Source of the DNA: Thermoleophilia bacterium
Lineage (GTDB): Bacteria; Actinomycetota; Thermoleophilia; Gaiellales; Gaiellaceae
Assembly (NCBI GenBank): GCA_025928515.1
Contig: JAICJI010000014.1
Location: 1-44,832, forward strand
Length of the DNA: 44,832 bases
Direction of reading: 5' to 3'
The translations under genes and the position numbers were made by a program. A model generated the notes under the pieces. It did not search any database, was not told the origin of the DNA, and was given only the letters and a program-made list of their open reading frames with translations. This document shows positions 8,140-18,400 of this stretch, in pieces. How positions within the stretch are numbered: the first letter of the stretch is position 1; each line of letters opens with the position of its first letter.

Positions 8140-9209
8140 GTCTCGAGCCGCGCGATCACGGCCAGGCCGAACTCGGCCGCGCGCTTGCCGTCGACCACGC
8201 GATGGTCGAACGTGACCGAGACATTCGCCATGCGGCGGACGACCACCGCACCGTCGCGAACGACCGGCCGATCCTCGATCCGGTGGATCCCGAGGATCGC
8301 CACCTCCGGGTGGTTGATCAGCGGCGTCACGAATAAGCCCGCCGCCTTGCCGGCACTCGTCACGGTGAAGGTGCCGCCGCGCAGCTCCTCCGGCTTCAGG
8401 GTGCCCGCTTGCGCCGCTTCGGCGAGGCGCCGCACCTCGGCGTCGAGCTCGTCGAGCTCGAGCCGGTCACACCCGTGCACGACCGGCACCACGAGTCCCT
8501 GCTCGGTCTGAACCGCGACCCCGATGTCGTAGCGGTCGAGCAGAACGAGATCGCCGTCGCCGACGCGCGCGTTCAGCTCCGGGAACTCGCGTAGCGACTC
8601 GACGACAGCCGCCAAGACGAGCGGGACGAGGCGCTTCAGCTCGACCTCAGTGAAGTCGCATTCCTCCACCCACGTGACGGCGGGGACCTCGCGATGCGCG
8701 CGCGTCAGGTGCTCGAACATCTGCCGCTTGACGCCGCGCAGCCGGACGTGTTCCCCCTCGGCCGCGGGCGCGGCCGTCGAGCCTCCCGCTGCGTTGCGAA
8801 CGTCTCCCTCGGTCACGCGACCCTGCGGCCCGGTCCCAGCGACGGTCGCGAGGTCGACGCCGAGCTCCGCCGCGACCTTGCGGACGAGCGGGGTGGCCCG
8901 AACCTTCTCCGTTGCCGGGCGAGTCCCGGTGTCGGCCGCCTGCTTCTCCGGCTCAGGCCTAGGCGCCGCTCCGTCACCGCCGATCACGACGAGCACCGTG
9001 CCGACCGGAACGACATCGCCCTCCGCGACGAGGATCTGCGAGACCTTGCCACCCGCCGGCGACGGGATCTCGACGGTCGTCTTGTCGGTGGCGATCTCGA
9101 CGAGCGGCTCGTCCTCGGCGATGTCCTGCCCCTCCTCGACGAGCCAGCGCGCGACCTCGCCTTCGGTCAGGCCCTCGCCGAGGTCGGGCAGCTTGAACTC
9201 GTAGGCCAC
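8136..9209 (-). CDS. Dihydrolipoamide acyltransferase (E2) of a 2-oxoacid dehydrogenase complex
   Basis: From the GTG at 9209 the protein is 357 residues. It has one lipoyl domain (residues 2-75) with DKTTVEI carrying the lipoylated Lys43, a peripheral-subunit-binding domain around 115-150 (ATPLVRKVAAELGVDL with TGPQGRVTEGDV), and a catalytic acyltransferase domain ending in the DHRVVDG active-site motif. It transfers acyl groups from E1 to CoA. The partners E1 alpha and beta lie just upstream in the same run; the alpha2beta2-type E1 suggests a branched-chain-ketoacid or acetoin/pyruvate complex. No E3 gene is in the window. The much longer upstream frame was rejected because it crosses the acetamidase gene. 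Confidence 0.92.
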   Translation of the reverse strand: MAYEFKLPDLGEGLTEGEVARWLVEEGQDIAEDEPLVEIATDKTTVEIPSPAGGKVSQILVAEGDVVPVGTVLVVIGGDGAAPRPEPEKQAADTGTRPATEKVRATPLVRKVAAELGVDLATVAGTGPQGRVTEGDVRNAAGGSTAAPAAEGEHVRLRGVKRQMFEHLTRAHREVPAVTWVEECDFTEVELKRLVPLVLAAVVESLREFPELNARVGDGDLVLLDRYDIGVAVQTEQGLVVPVVHGCDRLELDELDAEVRRLAEAAQAGTLKPEELRGGTFTVTSAGKAAGLFVTPLINHPEVAILGIHRIEDRPVVRDGAVVVRRMANVSVTFDHRVVDGKRAAEFGLAVIARLET

Positions 9210-9220
9210 GGGGCGCAGTT

Positions 9221-10030
9221 CTAGCGGATCGCGTCGTCGCGGAGGAGCGCGTGGACGCCCTTGACCTCGTTGACGACCTGGGTCACGCGCAGGTCGACGG
9301 CGACGCTGGCGAGCCCGAGGCACTCGCGCCTCGGCGCGCCGAGCTCTCGCTCCATCAGGTCGAGCATCGTCGCCAGGGCCTGCTCGGCGGCGACGTCGAG
9401 ATCCTCGTCGAAGCCGAACGCGAGCCAGGATTCCGCCGTCCGGGCGATCGGGGAACGCAGATCGCGGTCGTCGACATCGAGCGTCAGCCTCACCCGTTCG
9501 AGCGGGCACTCGATCGCCGTTCCCGACACCTCGCCGTCGCCCTGCGCGCCGTGGCCGTCGCCGGCCAGCAGCAGCGCGCCGTCGACCGGGATCGGGAGAT
9601 ACAGCGTCGTCCCCGCGACGAGCTCCTTGCAGTCGATGTTCCCGCCCCAGCGCCGCGGCGGGGTCGTCGAGTGCTCGCCCGGCTCCGGCGGCGGCATCCC
9701 GATCACGCCGAGGAACGGTGCCGAGCGAACGCGGCGCTCGCCCAGATGCCACCACTCGCCGTCGAGCCGCCACGTGAACGTCTCGCCGTCGGCCCACGTC
9801 CGTCCCCAGTCGCGCGGCACGACTTCGTCGATGCGCACCGCGAGCGTCTGGCCTGCTCGCGCTCCACTGACCGCGATCGGGCCGTGGAGCGCGTGACCCG
9901 CCCCCTCGGGCCGCTCGGGCTCGACGTCGGCGTCCCAGAACCAGCCGGCGTTCGGCACCTGGAACGAGACGGACCCGCCAGGCTCGATCGTCTCCGCCGG
10001 CTCGTACTCGCGGGAGAACCAGCCCTTCAC
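9221..10030 (-). CDS. Acetamidase/formamidase family protein
   Basis: This 269-residue protein matches the acetamidase/formamidase family (PF03069): GHALHGPIAVSGARAGQTLAVRIDEVVPRDWGRTW, then FLGVIGMPPPEPGEHSTTPPRRWGGNIDCKELVAGTTLYLPI with the GGNxD motif, and VDGALLLAGDGHGAQGDGEVSGTAIEC. Such enzymes hydrolyse short amides to ammonia and the acid. The GTG start at 10030 forms a GTGA overlap with the stop of the HIRAN gene, so the two are translationally coupled. It lies between E1 beta and E2 of the dehydrogenase operon, 11 bases before E2, an unusual place for this enzyme. The natural substrate is unknown. Confidence 0.9.
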   Translation of the reverse strand: MKGWFSREYEPAETIEPGGSVSFQVPNAGWFWDADVEPERPEGAGHALHGPIAVSGARAGQTLAVRIDEVVPRDWGRTWADGETFTWRLDGEWWHLGERRVRSAPFLGVIGMPPPEPGEHSTTPPRRWGGNIDCKELVAGTTLYLPIPVDGALLLAGDGHGAQGDGEVSGTAIECPLERVRLTLDVDDRDLRSPIARTAESWLAFGFDEDLDVAAEQALATMLDLMERELGAPRRECLGLASVAVDLRVTQVVNEVKGVHALLRDDAIR

Positions 10031-10458
10031 GCGCGCGGCTCCTGGATCCAGGCACCTGCCGGCGCAAGCAGGACGCGCAGGCCGATCCGCTGCCCGTCGT
10101 CGCCGCGGAACTCCCATAGCGAGACCGCCTGCTCGTCCCCGTTCAGCTCCGGCGCGACCTCGGCCGGGACGTAACCGGCCTGCATGTGCTTGTCCGCGTC
10201 GTAGACGGCGACGGCGTGCGGGTCGTGCTCGTTCTCCGGCTCGCGAACGAGCGCGAGCCGCCGACCCGGAGCGAACACCTCGGCCTGCAGCGCGCCGGCG
10301 CGGTAGGACGCGCCCGCGAGCTTGACCACGCGGACGCGGGGGTCGTCCCACTTCATCGCATCGCCGCTCTCGGCATCGCGGAGCCAATACCCCGACTCGC
10401 CGCGCTCGAGCCAGATCCGGAGTCGCGGCTCAGAACTCGAGGAGCTTCCGGGCGGCAC
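10027..10458 (-). CDS. HIRAN domain protein
   Basis: This 143-residue protein carries a HIRAN domain at about residues 43-105: VVKLAGASYRAGALQAE, LVREPENEHDPHAVAVYDA and AGYVPAEVAPEL are the family's characteristic segments. HIRAN domains bind DNA ends or stalled forks in helicase fusions; stand-alone actinobacterial versions have no known role. A short N-terminal piece (RIWLERGESGYWLRDAESGDAMKWDD) precedes it. The GTG at 10458 overlaps the 3' end of E1 beta by 29 bases; no better start is seen. The 3' end overlaps the acetamidase start. Confidence 0.8.
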   Translation of the reverse strand: MPPGSSSSSEPRLRIWLERGESGYWLRDAESGDAMKWDDPRVRVVKLAGASYRAGALQAEVFAPGRRLALVREPENEHDPHAVAVYDADKHMQAGYVPAEVAPELNGDEQAVSLWEFRGDDGQRIGLRVLLAPAGAWIQEPRA

Positions 10459-11404
10459 CGACGACCCGTTCCACCGACGGCATGTAGCGATCCTCGATCT
10501 TCCAGTACGGGTACGGGACGTCGAAGCCGGTCACGCGCAGGACGGGACCGTGGAGGTCGAGGATCGCCTTCTCGGCCAGGATCGCGGCGATCTCCGCCCC
10601 GAAGCCGGCGGTGCGCGGCGCTTCCTGCACGACGACGACGCGTCCCGTCTTCGCAGCGGACGCGAGCAGCGCATCCTCGTCGAGCGGCCGAAGCGAGCGC
10701 AGGTCGAGCACCTCGACCGAAGCCGCGCCCTCGAGCTCGTCCGCGGCGCGCTCGCACACCCGCACCATCGCGCCGTAGGCGACGAGCGTCACGTCCGTCC
10801 CCTCCCGCGCGAGCCGCGCCTGGCCGAGCGGGACGACGTGCTCACCCTCCGGAACCTCCTGCTTCTCGCCGCGATAGATCAGCTTCGGCTCGAGCACGAC
10901 GACGGGATCGGGATCGCGGATAGCCGCCGCGAGCAGGCCTTTTGCGTCCGCGGGCGTCGACGGGATCGCGACCTTCACGCCGGGCGTGTGGACGTAGTAC
11001 GCCTCGGGCGAGTCGTCGTGGAGCTCGGGCGCACGCACGCCGCCGCCGTACGGCATCCGCACGACGAGCGGGAACTCCATCTTCCCGCCGGTGCGCCAGC
11101 GGTAGCGGCCGACGTGGGTGATCAGCTGGTCGAGGCAGGGATACGAGAACGCGTCGTACTGCATCTCGCACACCGGCCGCCAGCCGGCCATGCAGAGCCC
11201 GATCGCGCTACCGAGGATCCCGGCCTCGGCGAGCGGCGTGTCGACGCACCGGTTCTCGCCGAAGCGCTCGCGCAGGCCCGCGGTCGCGCGGAAGACGCCA
11301 CCCGCGCGCCCGACGTCCTCGCCCATCACCATCAGTGTCTCGTCACGGGCGAGCTCGACATGCAGCGCGTCGTTCACGGCTTCGACGAGGAACTTCTCAG
11401 CCAT
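10430..11404 (-). CDS. 2-oxoacid dehydrogenase E1 component, beta subunit
   Basis: This 324-residue protein of the transketolase-like beta family (PdhB/BkdB/AcoB) has MVMGEDVGRAGGVFRAT, TPLAEAGILGSAIGLCMAG, the pyrimidine-binding EMQYDAFSYPCLDQLITHVGRYRW stretch and a C-terminal transketolase domain with VSVEVLDLRSLRPLDEDAL-like segments. It forms the alpha2beta2 decarboxylase with the neighbouring alpha subunit. It overlaps the E1 alpha gene by 8 bases and the HIRAN gene by 29. The RMPYGGGVRAPELHDDSPEAYYVHTPGVKV stretch is closest to the branched-chain ketoacid group, but the substrate is not settled. Confidence 0.93.
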   Translation of the reverse strand: MAEKFLVEAVNDALHVELARDETLMVMGEDVGRAGGVFRATAGLRERFGENRCVDTPLAEAGILGSAIGLCMAGWRPVCEMQYDAFSYPCLDQLITHVGRYRWRTGGKMEFPLVVRMPYGGGVRAPELHDDSPEAYYVHTPGVKVAIPSTPADAKGLLAAAIRDPDPVVVLEPKLIYRGEKQEVPEGEHVVPLGQARLAREGTDVTLVAYGAMVRVCERAADELEGAASVEVLDLRSLRPLDEDALLASAAKTGRVVVVQEAPRTAGFGAEIAAILAEKAILDLHGPVLRVTGFDVPYPYWKIEDRYMPSVERVVGAARKLLEF

Positions 11405-12428
11405 CCCAGCCCTCGCGCAGACCGGGCGGGGGGAGGACGTAGGCGTTGTCGAAGACGAGCTCGGGATCGGGCTCCGGCTCGGCCTCTGCCGCCGCGATGC
11501 CCCGGCGCATCGTCTCGAGCGCGTCGTTCTTGATCTCCTCGGCGGTCGCGTCGTCGAGCACGCCGAGCCGGCGGAGGTAGGCCTCGTAGCGGCCGACGCA
11601 CTCGTTCCGCTTTTCCTCCTCGACGCGGTCGAGGTCGATGTACACGCGCGGGTCGTCGGCCGTTGCGTGCGGCGCGGCGCGATACGAGACGGCCTCGATG
11701 AACGTCGGCCCGCCGCCTGCGCGCCCGCGCTCGACCGCCTCGCGCGTCGCCTCGTACACCGCGAGCACGTCGCCGCCGTCGACCCGCACGCCCGGCATCC
11801 CGTAGCCGACGGCCTTGTCCGAGAGTGCCTCGGCGCGAGTCTGGGCCTCGAGCGGTGTCGAGATCGCCCACTGGTTGTTGTTGCAGAAGAGGATCAGCGG
11901 TGCCTGCATGACGGCCGCGAAGTTGGCGCCCTCGTGGAAGGCGCCCTCGCTCGTCGCGCCGTCGCCGAAGTACGCGATCGCGACGGCCGAGCTCCCCTTG
12001 AGCTTCTCGCCCCAGGCGAGCCCGGCGGCGTGCGGCACGTGTGTCCCGATCGGGACGCAGATCGAGGCGACGCGGTGCTCGGCCGGGTTCCACCAGCCGG
12101 CCGGATGGCCCCGCCACCAGTGGAGCACCGTGCTCGCCGGAATCCCGCGCAGCAACCCGATCGCCGACTCGCGGTAGCTCGGAAAGATCCAGTCCTCGTC
12201 GGCGAGCGCGTGCACCGAGCCGGCCTGCATCGCCTCGTGGTTCCAGAAGATCGCGTACGTGCCGATCCGGCCCTGGCGGTGGTAGACGACCGAGCGCTCG
12301 TCGTATGTGCGCAGCAGGATGAGCGAGCGATAGATGGCGAGGAGGTCGTCCGCGCCGAGGCCGTCGACCTCGCGGTCCTCGTCGATCACGCGCCGCAGCT
12401 CGTGCTCCTCTGACGCCACCCGGGCCAC
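11397..12428 (-). CDS. 2-oxoacid dehydrogenase E1 component, alpha subunit
   Basis: This 343-residue protein contains the thiamine-diphosphate motif GDGATSEGAFHEGANFAAVMQAPLILFCNNNQ (GDG...NN) at about 155-190, plus RQGRIGTYAIFWNHEAMQAG and the phosphorylation-loop-like SYRAAPHATADDPRVY. This is the ThDP-binding decarboxylase subunit, acting with E1 beta and E2. The GTG start at 12428 is 24 bases downstream of the stop of the giant exoprotein gene, so read-through from there is possible. Features such as PHATADDP suggest the branched-chain (BkdA) or pyruvate (PdhA) subfamily. Confidence 0.93.
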   Translation of the reverse strand: MARVASEEHELRRVIDEDREVDGLGADDLLAIYRSLILLRTYDERSVVYHRQGRIGTYAIFWNHEAMQAGSVHALADEDWIFPSYRESAIGLLRGIPASTVLHWWRGHPAGWWNPAEHRVASICVPIGTHVPHAAGLAWGEKLKGSSAVAIAYFGDGATSEGAFHEGANFAAVMQAPLILFCNNNQWAISTPLEAQTRAEALSDKAVGYGMPGVRVDGGDVLAVYEATREAVERGRAGGGPTFIEAVSYRAAPHATADDPRVYIDLDRVEEEKRNECVGRYEAYLRRLGVLDDATAEEIKNDALETMRRGIAAAEAEPEPDPELVFDNAYVLPPPGLREGWDG

Positions 12429-12452
12429 GCGCGGAAGCGTACTCGCGCGCGC

Positions 12453-15400
12453 CTAGTTGAACTTGAAGTCGGCCCGGTGCGTGACCCCGTCCTTAGTCTT
12501 CACAATCAGCGCGCGACACGTGCCGGCCCAGCTCTTGTCCGTCTTCCAGACATACGTGTAACGACCGGTCGACGTGTTGTAGCTCAGCGAGCTCCCGCCA
12601 GCGGAAACCGTCGACTCGATCCCGTCCGCGGGCGCCGAGGCGTCGCACGCGATGGTCTGGGACCTCGGGTAGCCAGATGCGAAGATGTCGAGGCCCTGAT
12701 TACCTCCGAGGCCGAACACGACCGGAACCGCGCTACCAGCCTTGACCACGTTGAGCACCGGCTCGTTGTCGACCGGCGCGAAGAAACCGGCGAACGGGTA
12801 CTGCACGACGTAGGTGCGCTCGAGAGAGCCGATGAGGATCCCGTCCGCGTCGAACGCCTGGACGACGAAGGTGTGCACGCCGAACGTCGAGGTGTCGATC
12901 GGGCTGCCGTTCGGCACCGTGCCGATGCACTGAGCGGCGGCCGGCCCGCACTGATACGTCGCGATCACCGTCTGGCCCTGTCCGTACGGCCCGACGGGCG
13001 CCTGGAGCAGGATCCGAACGCCGCTCGGTGGGGTGTTGCTGTTCGTCGAGGTGAAGTTCTGGCCCTTGTTCGCGCTGTAGCTCACGTTGCTGCCGTCGGT
13101 GGCTTCGACGAACACCTCCGGATCCCGTGAAACGGAGATCGTCCCGGTCCAGAGCGTCGGATCGAGCGTGGACTGCGTGAGCTGGAGGTAGTGCCAGCTG
13201 CCGTCGTTGACAAGCGCGGCGACCTCGGCGACATGGCCTGAGTCGTCGCTCACCCGCGCAGTGACCGTCGCGACCCCGCCCGTATCGGACACGTTTACCT
13301 CGGAAATCAGCGGCGCGACCTGGTCTGCGCTCTGGGAGTAGAAGATCTCGAACGTCCCGCTGCCGAAGTGCCGCTGCGTCCCCGCGTCGCCGACGCCCGT
13401 CGGCCGGAACTGGTCGCTGACGTTGAGGTAGTCGCGCTCGCTCCCGAAAGCCACCGAGTGCTCGAGCGTGAACGGGCTCGCCGGGAAGAAGATCGGCGAC
13501 ACGTCCGGCGCCGGCTCGTGGGCGCTCAGGTCGACGGTCGGGTAGCCGAGGTTCGCGGTGACGTTCATCGCGTCGTTGGAGGAGAGGTTCTTGATCCAGA
13601 CGCCCCGGGCCGGCAGAGACGAGGTCACTTGCTGGCTCGTGATCGGTAGGTTCGGCCGGTAGAGGCCGAACTGCGTCCCGGACGTGGCGCCGGCGCCCGG
13701 GAAGGTGATCGTCGCGCTCTGCGTGCCGGTGATCGGGTCGGCGCTCGTCGTCAGCGGAGTGAAGCTCGAGCCGCTGGGGGCGCCGCTGAAGTGCCAGAAC
13801 GGCAGGCCGTAGAACGTCGTCTCCTCCATCACCTTCTCGTCGTAGACGTCGTAGGCGCCCGCCGTCGCGAAGTACTGCTGCAGCGCGTTCACCCACTCCT
13901 CACCCACCGAGCCCGAGTCGGAGCGGAGGTTCTTCGCGAAGAGCGACATCAGGCGCTCGGAGAGCGCGACCGATGCGGTGTCGCCGTAGCCGTAACCGGT
14001 GTTCGCGATGTACGTCGCAACCTGGTCGCGGGCGTAGAGCTGCGGCCAGTCGAGGTACTTGCCTCCGGGCGCGGTTCCGCCGCTCAGCGTGTCGGGGATG
14101 TTGAGACCGCCGTGGCAGCCCATCGTGAAGAGGATGCGAGCCGCCAGCGCCGCGCTCGCCTGGCCGCTGTTCGCGAGATCGCCGTTGGCGGCCTCCAACT
14201 CGTACTGGTCGTAGTGCGCGTTGATCGCAAGGATCGACGGCGGCACACTCGTGGACGCGAGAGCGGCCGAGAGCACGTCGCTCGCCGTCCAGGGCGCGAT
14301 CGCCTGCCAAATGATCCCGTTGTCGGACGGCACGACCCCGACGACGGTGAGCGGCCACAGTGGCTCGGAGCGGCCTGACGTGCCGGCGTTCTGAGCCTGG
14401 AACGTGAGGCCGTTCGGAATCGTCGGGTGGACGATGTCACCTATGCGGTAAGCTGTCCCGGCCTTCCACGCCGAACCCGGAACGTTGATCGCCGGCGCGC
14501 CGGACGGGAGGTTGTCCGAGACGCTCAATGCGCCGGGGAAGTTCGACTTCAGGTTGCTCTCGACCGACTGCGCACCATCGGCGAGGAAGTCGTAACCCGT
14601 GACGAGCGCCGAGGTCGGGTTCAGCGTCCCGACTCCGCTCTGCGGCGTGCCGGTGTACCCGGAACTCTGCAGATAGCGGGTGATCTGCCCCACCATGTCG
14701 GCCGGCGTCTCGACGAGCCGCGAGATCGAGATCTGCGGCAGGAGCAGACTGCGGCCGAGCCACGGGATGTTCGTGAAGGCACCGTAGGCACCGTCGGTGA
14801 GGATGTTGTTCTGCGCGGCCGACGCGTAGGTGGCGTTCCCGTTCGTCAGGCCGTTCGTCGTGAACGCGAGATCGTTGGCCTCGTTCTCCTCCGGCGAGAG
14901 GAGGACCGGATCGGGAGCGTCCGCCATCGGCGGGCCGGCTTCGTCGGAGCCGACGAGGACGATGTAGTGGAGGTTCGGCAGCCCGGCCGACGAGTTGCGG
15001 TACGTCGCGACGACGTCGTTGATCGACCGCACCACGTTGTTGCGAGCGGTCGTGTCGCAGGGCGTCGAATCCCAGGCGGAATAGGCGCTCCGCACGCCCG
15101 CGTTACCGTCGACGAAGAGGACGGAGCCCGCGACCTCGGAGCGCGCGGCGAGCGTGCCGAGCGAGTTGAGCAACGGCGTGACCGCCGTGCTCCCGTACAT
15201 CGCCGTCAGCCGCTGCTTGTTCACGATGAAGAGCGTCTTGGTCGTCGTCGGCAGCGAGCTCGGCAGCGCCCCGGCGGCGAAGCTCGACGGCGCGCCGTTG
15301 GGGAACGTCCGCGCCGAGCAGTGCGGCAGCGGCGGCGGCGGGGTCTCCTGCACGCGCAGCACGAACGGCTTCTGGCTCGCCGCGCCGTTGTAGCCGCTGA

Positions 15401-18400
15401 CGCCGATCGTCACGTAACCGCCCTGGCCGGCCGTGATGATCCCCGCGTCCTCGTTGACTCCGCTGTCGCGGTTGGCCGAGGTGCTCCCCACGGGGGTCGA
15501 GCCGACCGGCGTGGAGCCGACCGGAGTCGAGCCGACCGGGACGTCGCCGAGCGTGTCCGGCGGCAGCGCGACCCCGGAGCCCTGGAAGCCGATTGCGCTG
15601 TCCTCGATCGGGGTCGAGCCGACCGGGGTCGAGCCGACCGGCGTCGTGAAGAACGACGGCGCGGCCGGCGCGCTCATCGTGAGGTCGAGGTCCGCATTGT
15701 CCGGCACGTTGAGGGAGGCCGAGATCCTCGTGCCCGTCGGCAGCGGATTCCCCTGCGAGTCGGTGAGCTTCACCTTGTAGAAGGCCTGTTCGCCGCTGAA
15801 CGCGATGTGCCCGGCGACGAGCGTGTCGGGCTTGATCTCGCTCGCGGTGGTGGGGTCGCTCGCCTCAGGGTTCTGGTGGACGGTGACCGGCGCTCCGGTG
15901 GCGCTGATCTTGGCGACAGCAGTCGCGACGTCGACGTTGGTCTTGAAGGTGCCGAGGTTCAGCCCGACCCAGGCGTCGAAGGAGAGCGATACGGACTCGA
16001 TGGCGTTGTCGCCCGCCGGGCAGCCGATCGTCCACTTGTACGCGTTCTGCTTCGCAGCCTCGGCTGCGTCGATGCCGACGACGTCCGGCGCTCCCGCAGG
16101 CTGCGCAGGGTTGTTGCCGATCGAGAACTGGGCCGACCCGTCGACCGGGAAGAAGCCCGCGGGCAGGTGGGCGGTGAGCACGAACTGCGACACGAGCGAG
16201 CAGTCGACGTCGTTGCCGATCGTGTACGTCACCTTGGACTTCGTCGCCGAGTAGGGCTGGAGCCCCTGGATCGGCAGTGTCTCCCACGGGAAGCCGGCCG
16301 CGCCGATGATCGCGACGACGAGATCGTTGATCGTGATGTTGTTCGCCGCCATCGCGTTCTTGATGGCCGCGAACTTCACGTTCGGCAGGATCGCGTTGGC
16401 GGTCTGGGCGTCGCCGAGCGTGGCGGTGGTTCCCGGCGAGCAGTCCACGTTGCCGCAGTCGACCACAGTCGCAAGGTCGCCGTCGAGGCGGTCGATGTCG
16501 GCCAGCGGAATGGTCGCGAGCCGCGACGCGAGGATGTCGGTCGAGCCGACCGGCGTCGAGCCGACCGGAGTCGAGCCGACCGGAGTCGAGCCGACCGGAG
16601 TCGAGCCCACGGGCGCCGAGCCGAGCTGGCCGGCGACGTCCAGCTGGAGCACGGTCGTGTTCTCCGTGGCGTTGCTGCAGCTACCGCCGTCCGCGGGGAT
16701 GTTGCCCTGGGTGCCGCACCAGGCCTCGAAGCCACCCGGCAGCGCGGACAGAGGCGTGTTCCCCATCAGCAGCGTCGCCCAGTGCACGGTCCGGAGAAGC
16801 GTCGTGCCCAGATCGACCTTGCTCAGCGGCAAGGCCTCGAGGTGCTGCAGCGACGTGTTGCCGTCCGAGCACTGCTCGGCGCTCTGCTTCACGTCCTGGA
16901 GCGTGATCGCGGTCAGCGGCTTGTTCACCAGCGAACCGCAGAGGATCTGATCCCACGCAACGCCGTGGAGCTGAACCTGCGACAGCAGCACCGACGACAG
17001 CGCCGTGGAGCCGACGGGAGTCGAGCCGACCGGCAGGTCGAAGAGGCCGGTGGAACCAACCGGCGTTGAACCGACCGGCGTGGAGCCGACGGGGGTCGAG
17101 CCGACCGGAGTCGAGCCAACGGGAGTCGAGCCGACCGGCGTGGAGCCGACGGGAGTCGAGCCGACGGGCGCCGAGTTCGTCGATCCGGCGAAGAACGAGA
17201 TCCAGGCGTTCGGAATGATGTTGATCGGAACCTGGTCGATGCCTGCGCCGGCGCTCGACGGCGTCGCGTTCACCGTCAGGTTCGAGAGCCCACTGTCGAG
17301 GGCGGCGGCGTAGAGGACGATGTCGTCGCAGCCGGGACAACCGTTGTTGGTGTCGTCCGTCCAGGTGACGGTCAAGGTCTGGCCGGGGCCCGATGCCTCG
17401 TACTCGAGGGTGAAGATCGTCGGGACGTTCTCGCTGACGCCCCCGAACTGGCCCGGTTCCGCGTCGATCGTCTGCGAGTAGTCGGGTGCGCTCCCGTCGG
17501 ACAGGTGGGCGGTGAGCGTTCCGTTGGCGTAATGCGCGGACGTCCAGATCGTCAGCCGCTGCAGACCCTTGCCGGCGGGGACCGTGAAGGACAGGCCCTG
17601 TCCGACGGCGGGAGCCGTCAGACCTCCGTGGCCGCCCGAGACGGCAGCGTCCGGAGAACCGTCGGTCCAGTCGAAGTTGAAGGGGACCAGGTTGTCGGTA
17701 AAGCCGCCGAAGCCCCTCGTGGGCGTGCCGTTGCCGTTGACGACGGTCAGGTCGCTGATCTTGCGGCCGCCGCTCGCCTTTGTCTCGTTCGGCGTCAGCG
17801 ACGCCGGGACCGCAGAGCTGTTGTAGCTCCAGAGAGCCCAGTCCGAGGTGCCGGCGCCCGTCAGATCGACTGGCTTGACGACCGCCTGCGTGAAGCTGCC
17901 CTCAAGCTGACCGGCGGCGCTGGGCTGCGTGCCCCAGTCGGGGAACGAGTTCCGCGAGGGCGCCGACCCGAACGTCAGCTGCACCTGGTTCGTGCCGTCG
18001 GCGTTCGCCGTGAAGACGTTGAAATTCTGGCCGCCGAGGTCGCGGACGAACGCGATCTTCGCGCCGTCGGGCGACCAGGCGGGATCGGCGTCGAAGATCG
18101 GCGCCTGAGTGAGGTTCTGCTGGTTCGAGCCGTCGGCGTTCATGAGGAAGACGGAGTCGCCACCGCCGCAGAACGGAGCTTGCGAGGTGCAGCGGTCGCT
18201 GACGAAAAGGATCTCCGAGCCGTCGGGGGACCACTGCGGATTCCGGTTCTGTCCGGATGACGTGAGCGCCGCGCTGGGGGTACCCGTCCCGGCGTCGACC
18301 GTGTAGATCTCGTTGTTTCCCGACTCGTCGTCGCTGATGGCGATCCGCGACCCGGTGGGGCTCCAGGACGAGCCTCCGACGCCGACGGTCCCGCCCATGT

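Noticed and set aside
15480-17168. 15-base tandem repeats as a CRISPR array
   Set aside because: The units are 15 bases with no spacers and keep one reading frame of a giant protein, so they are peptide repeats.
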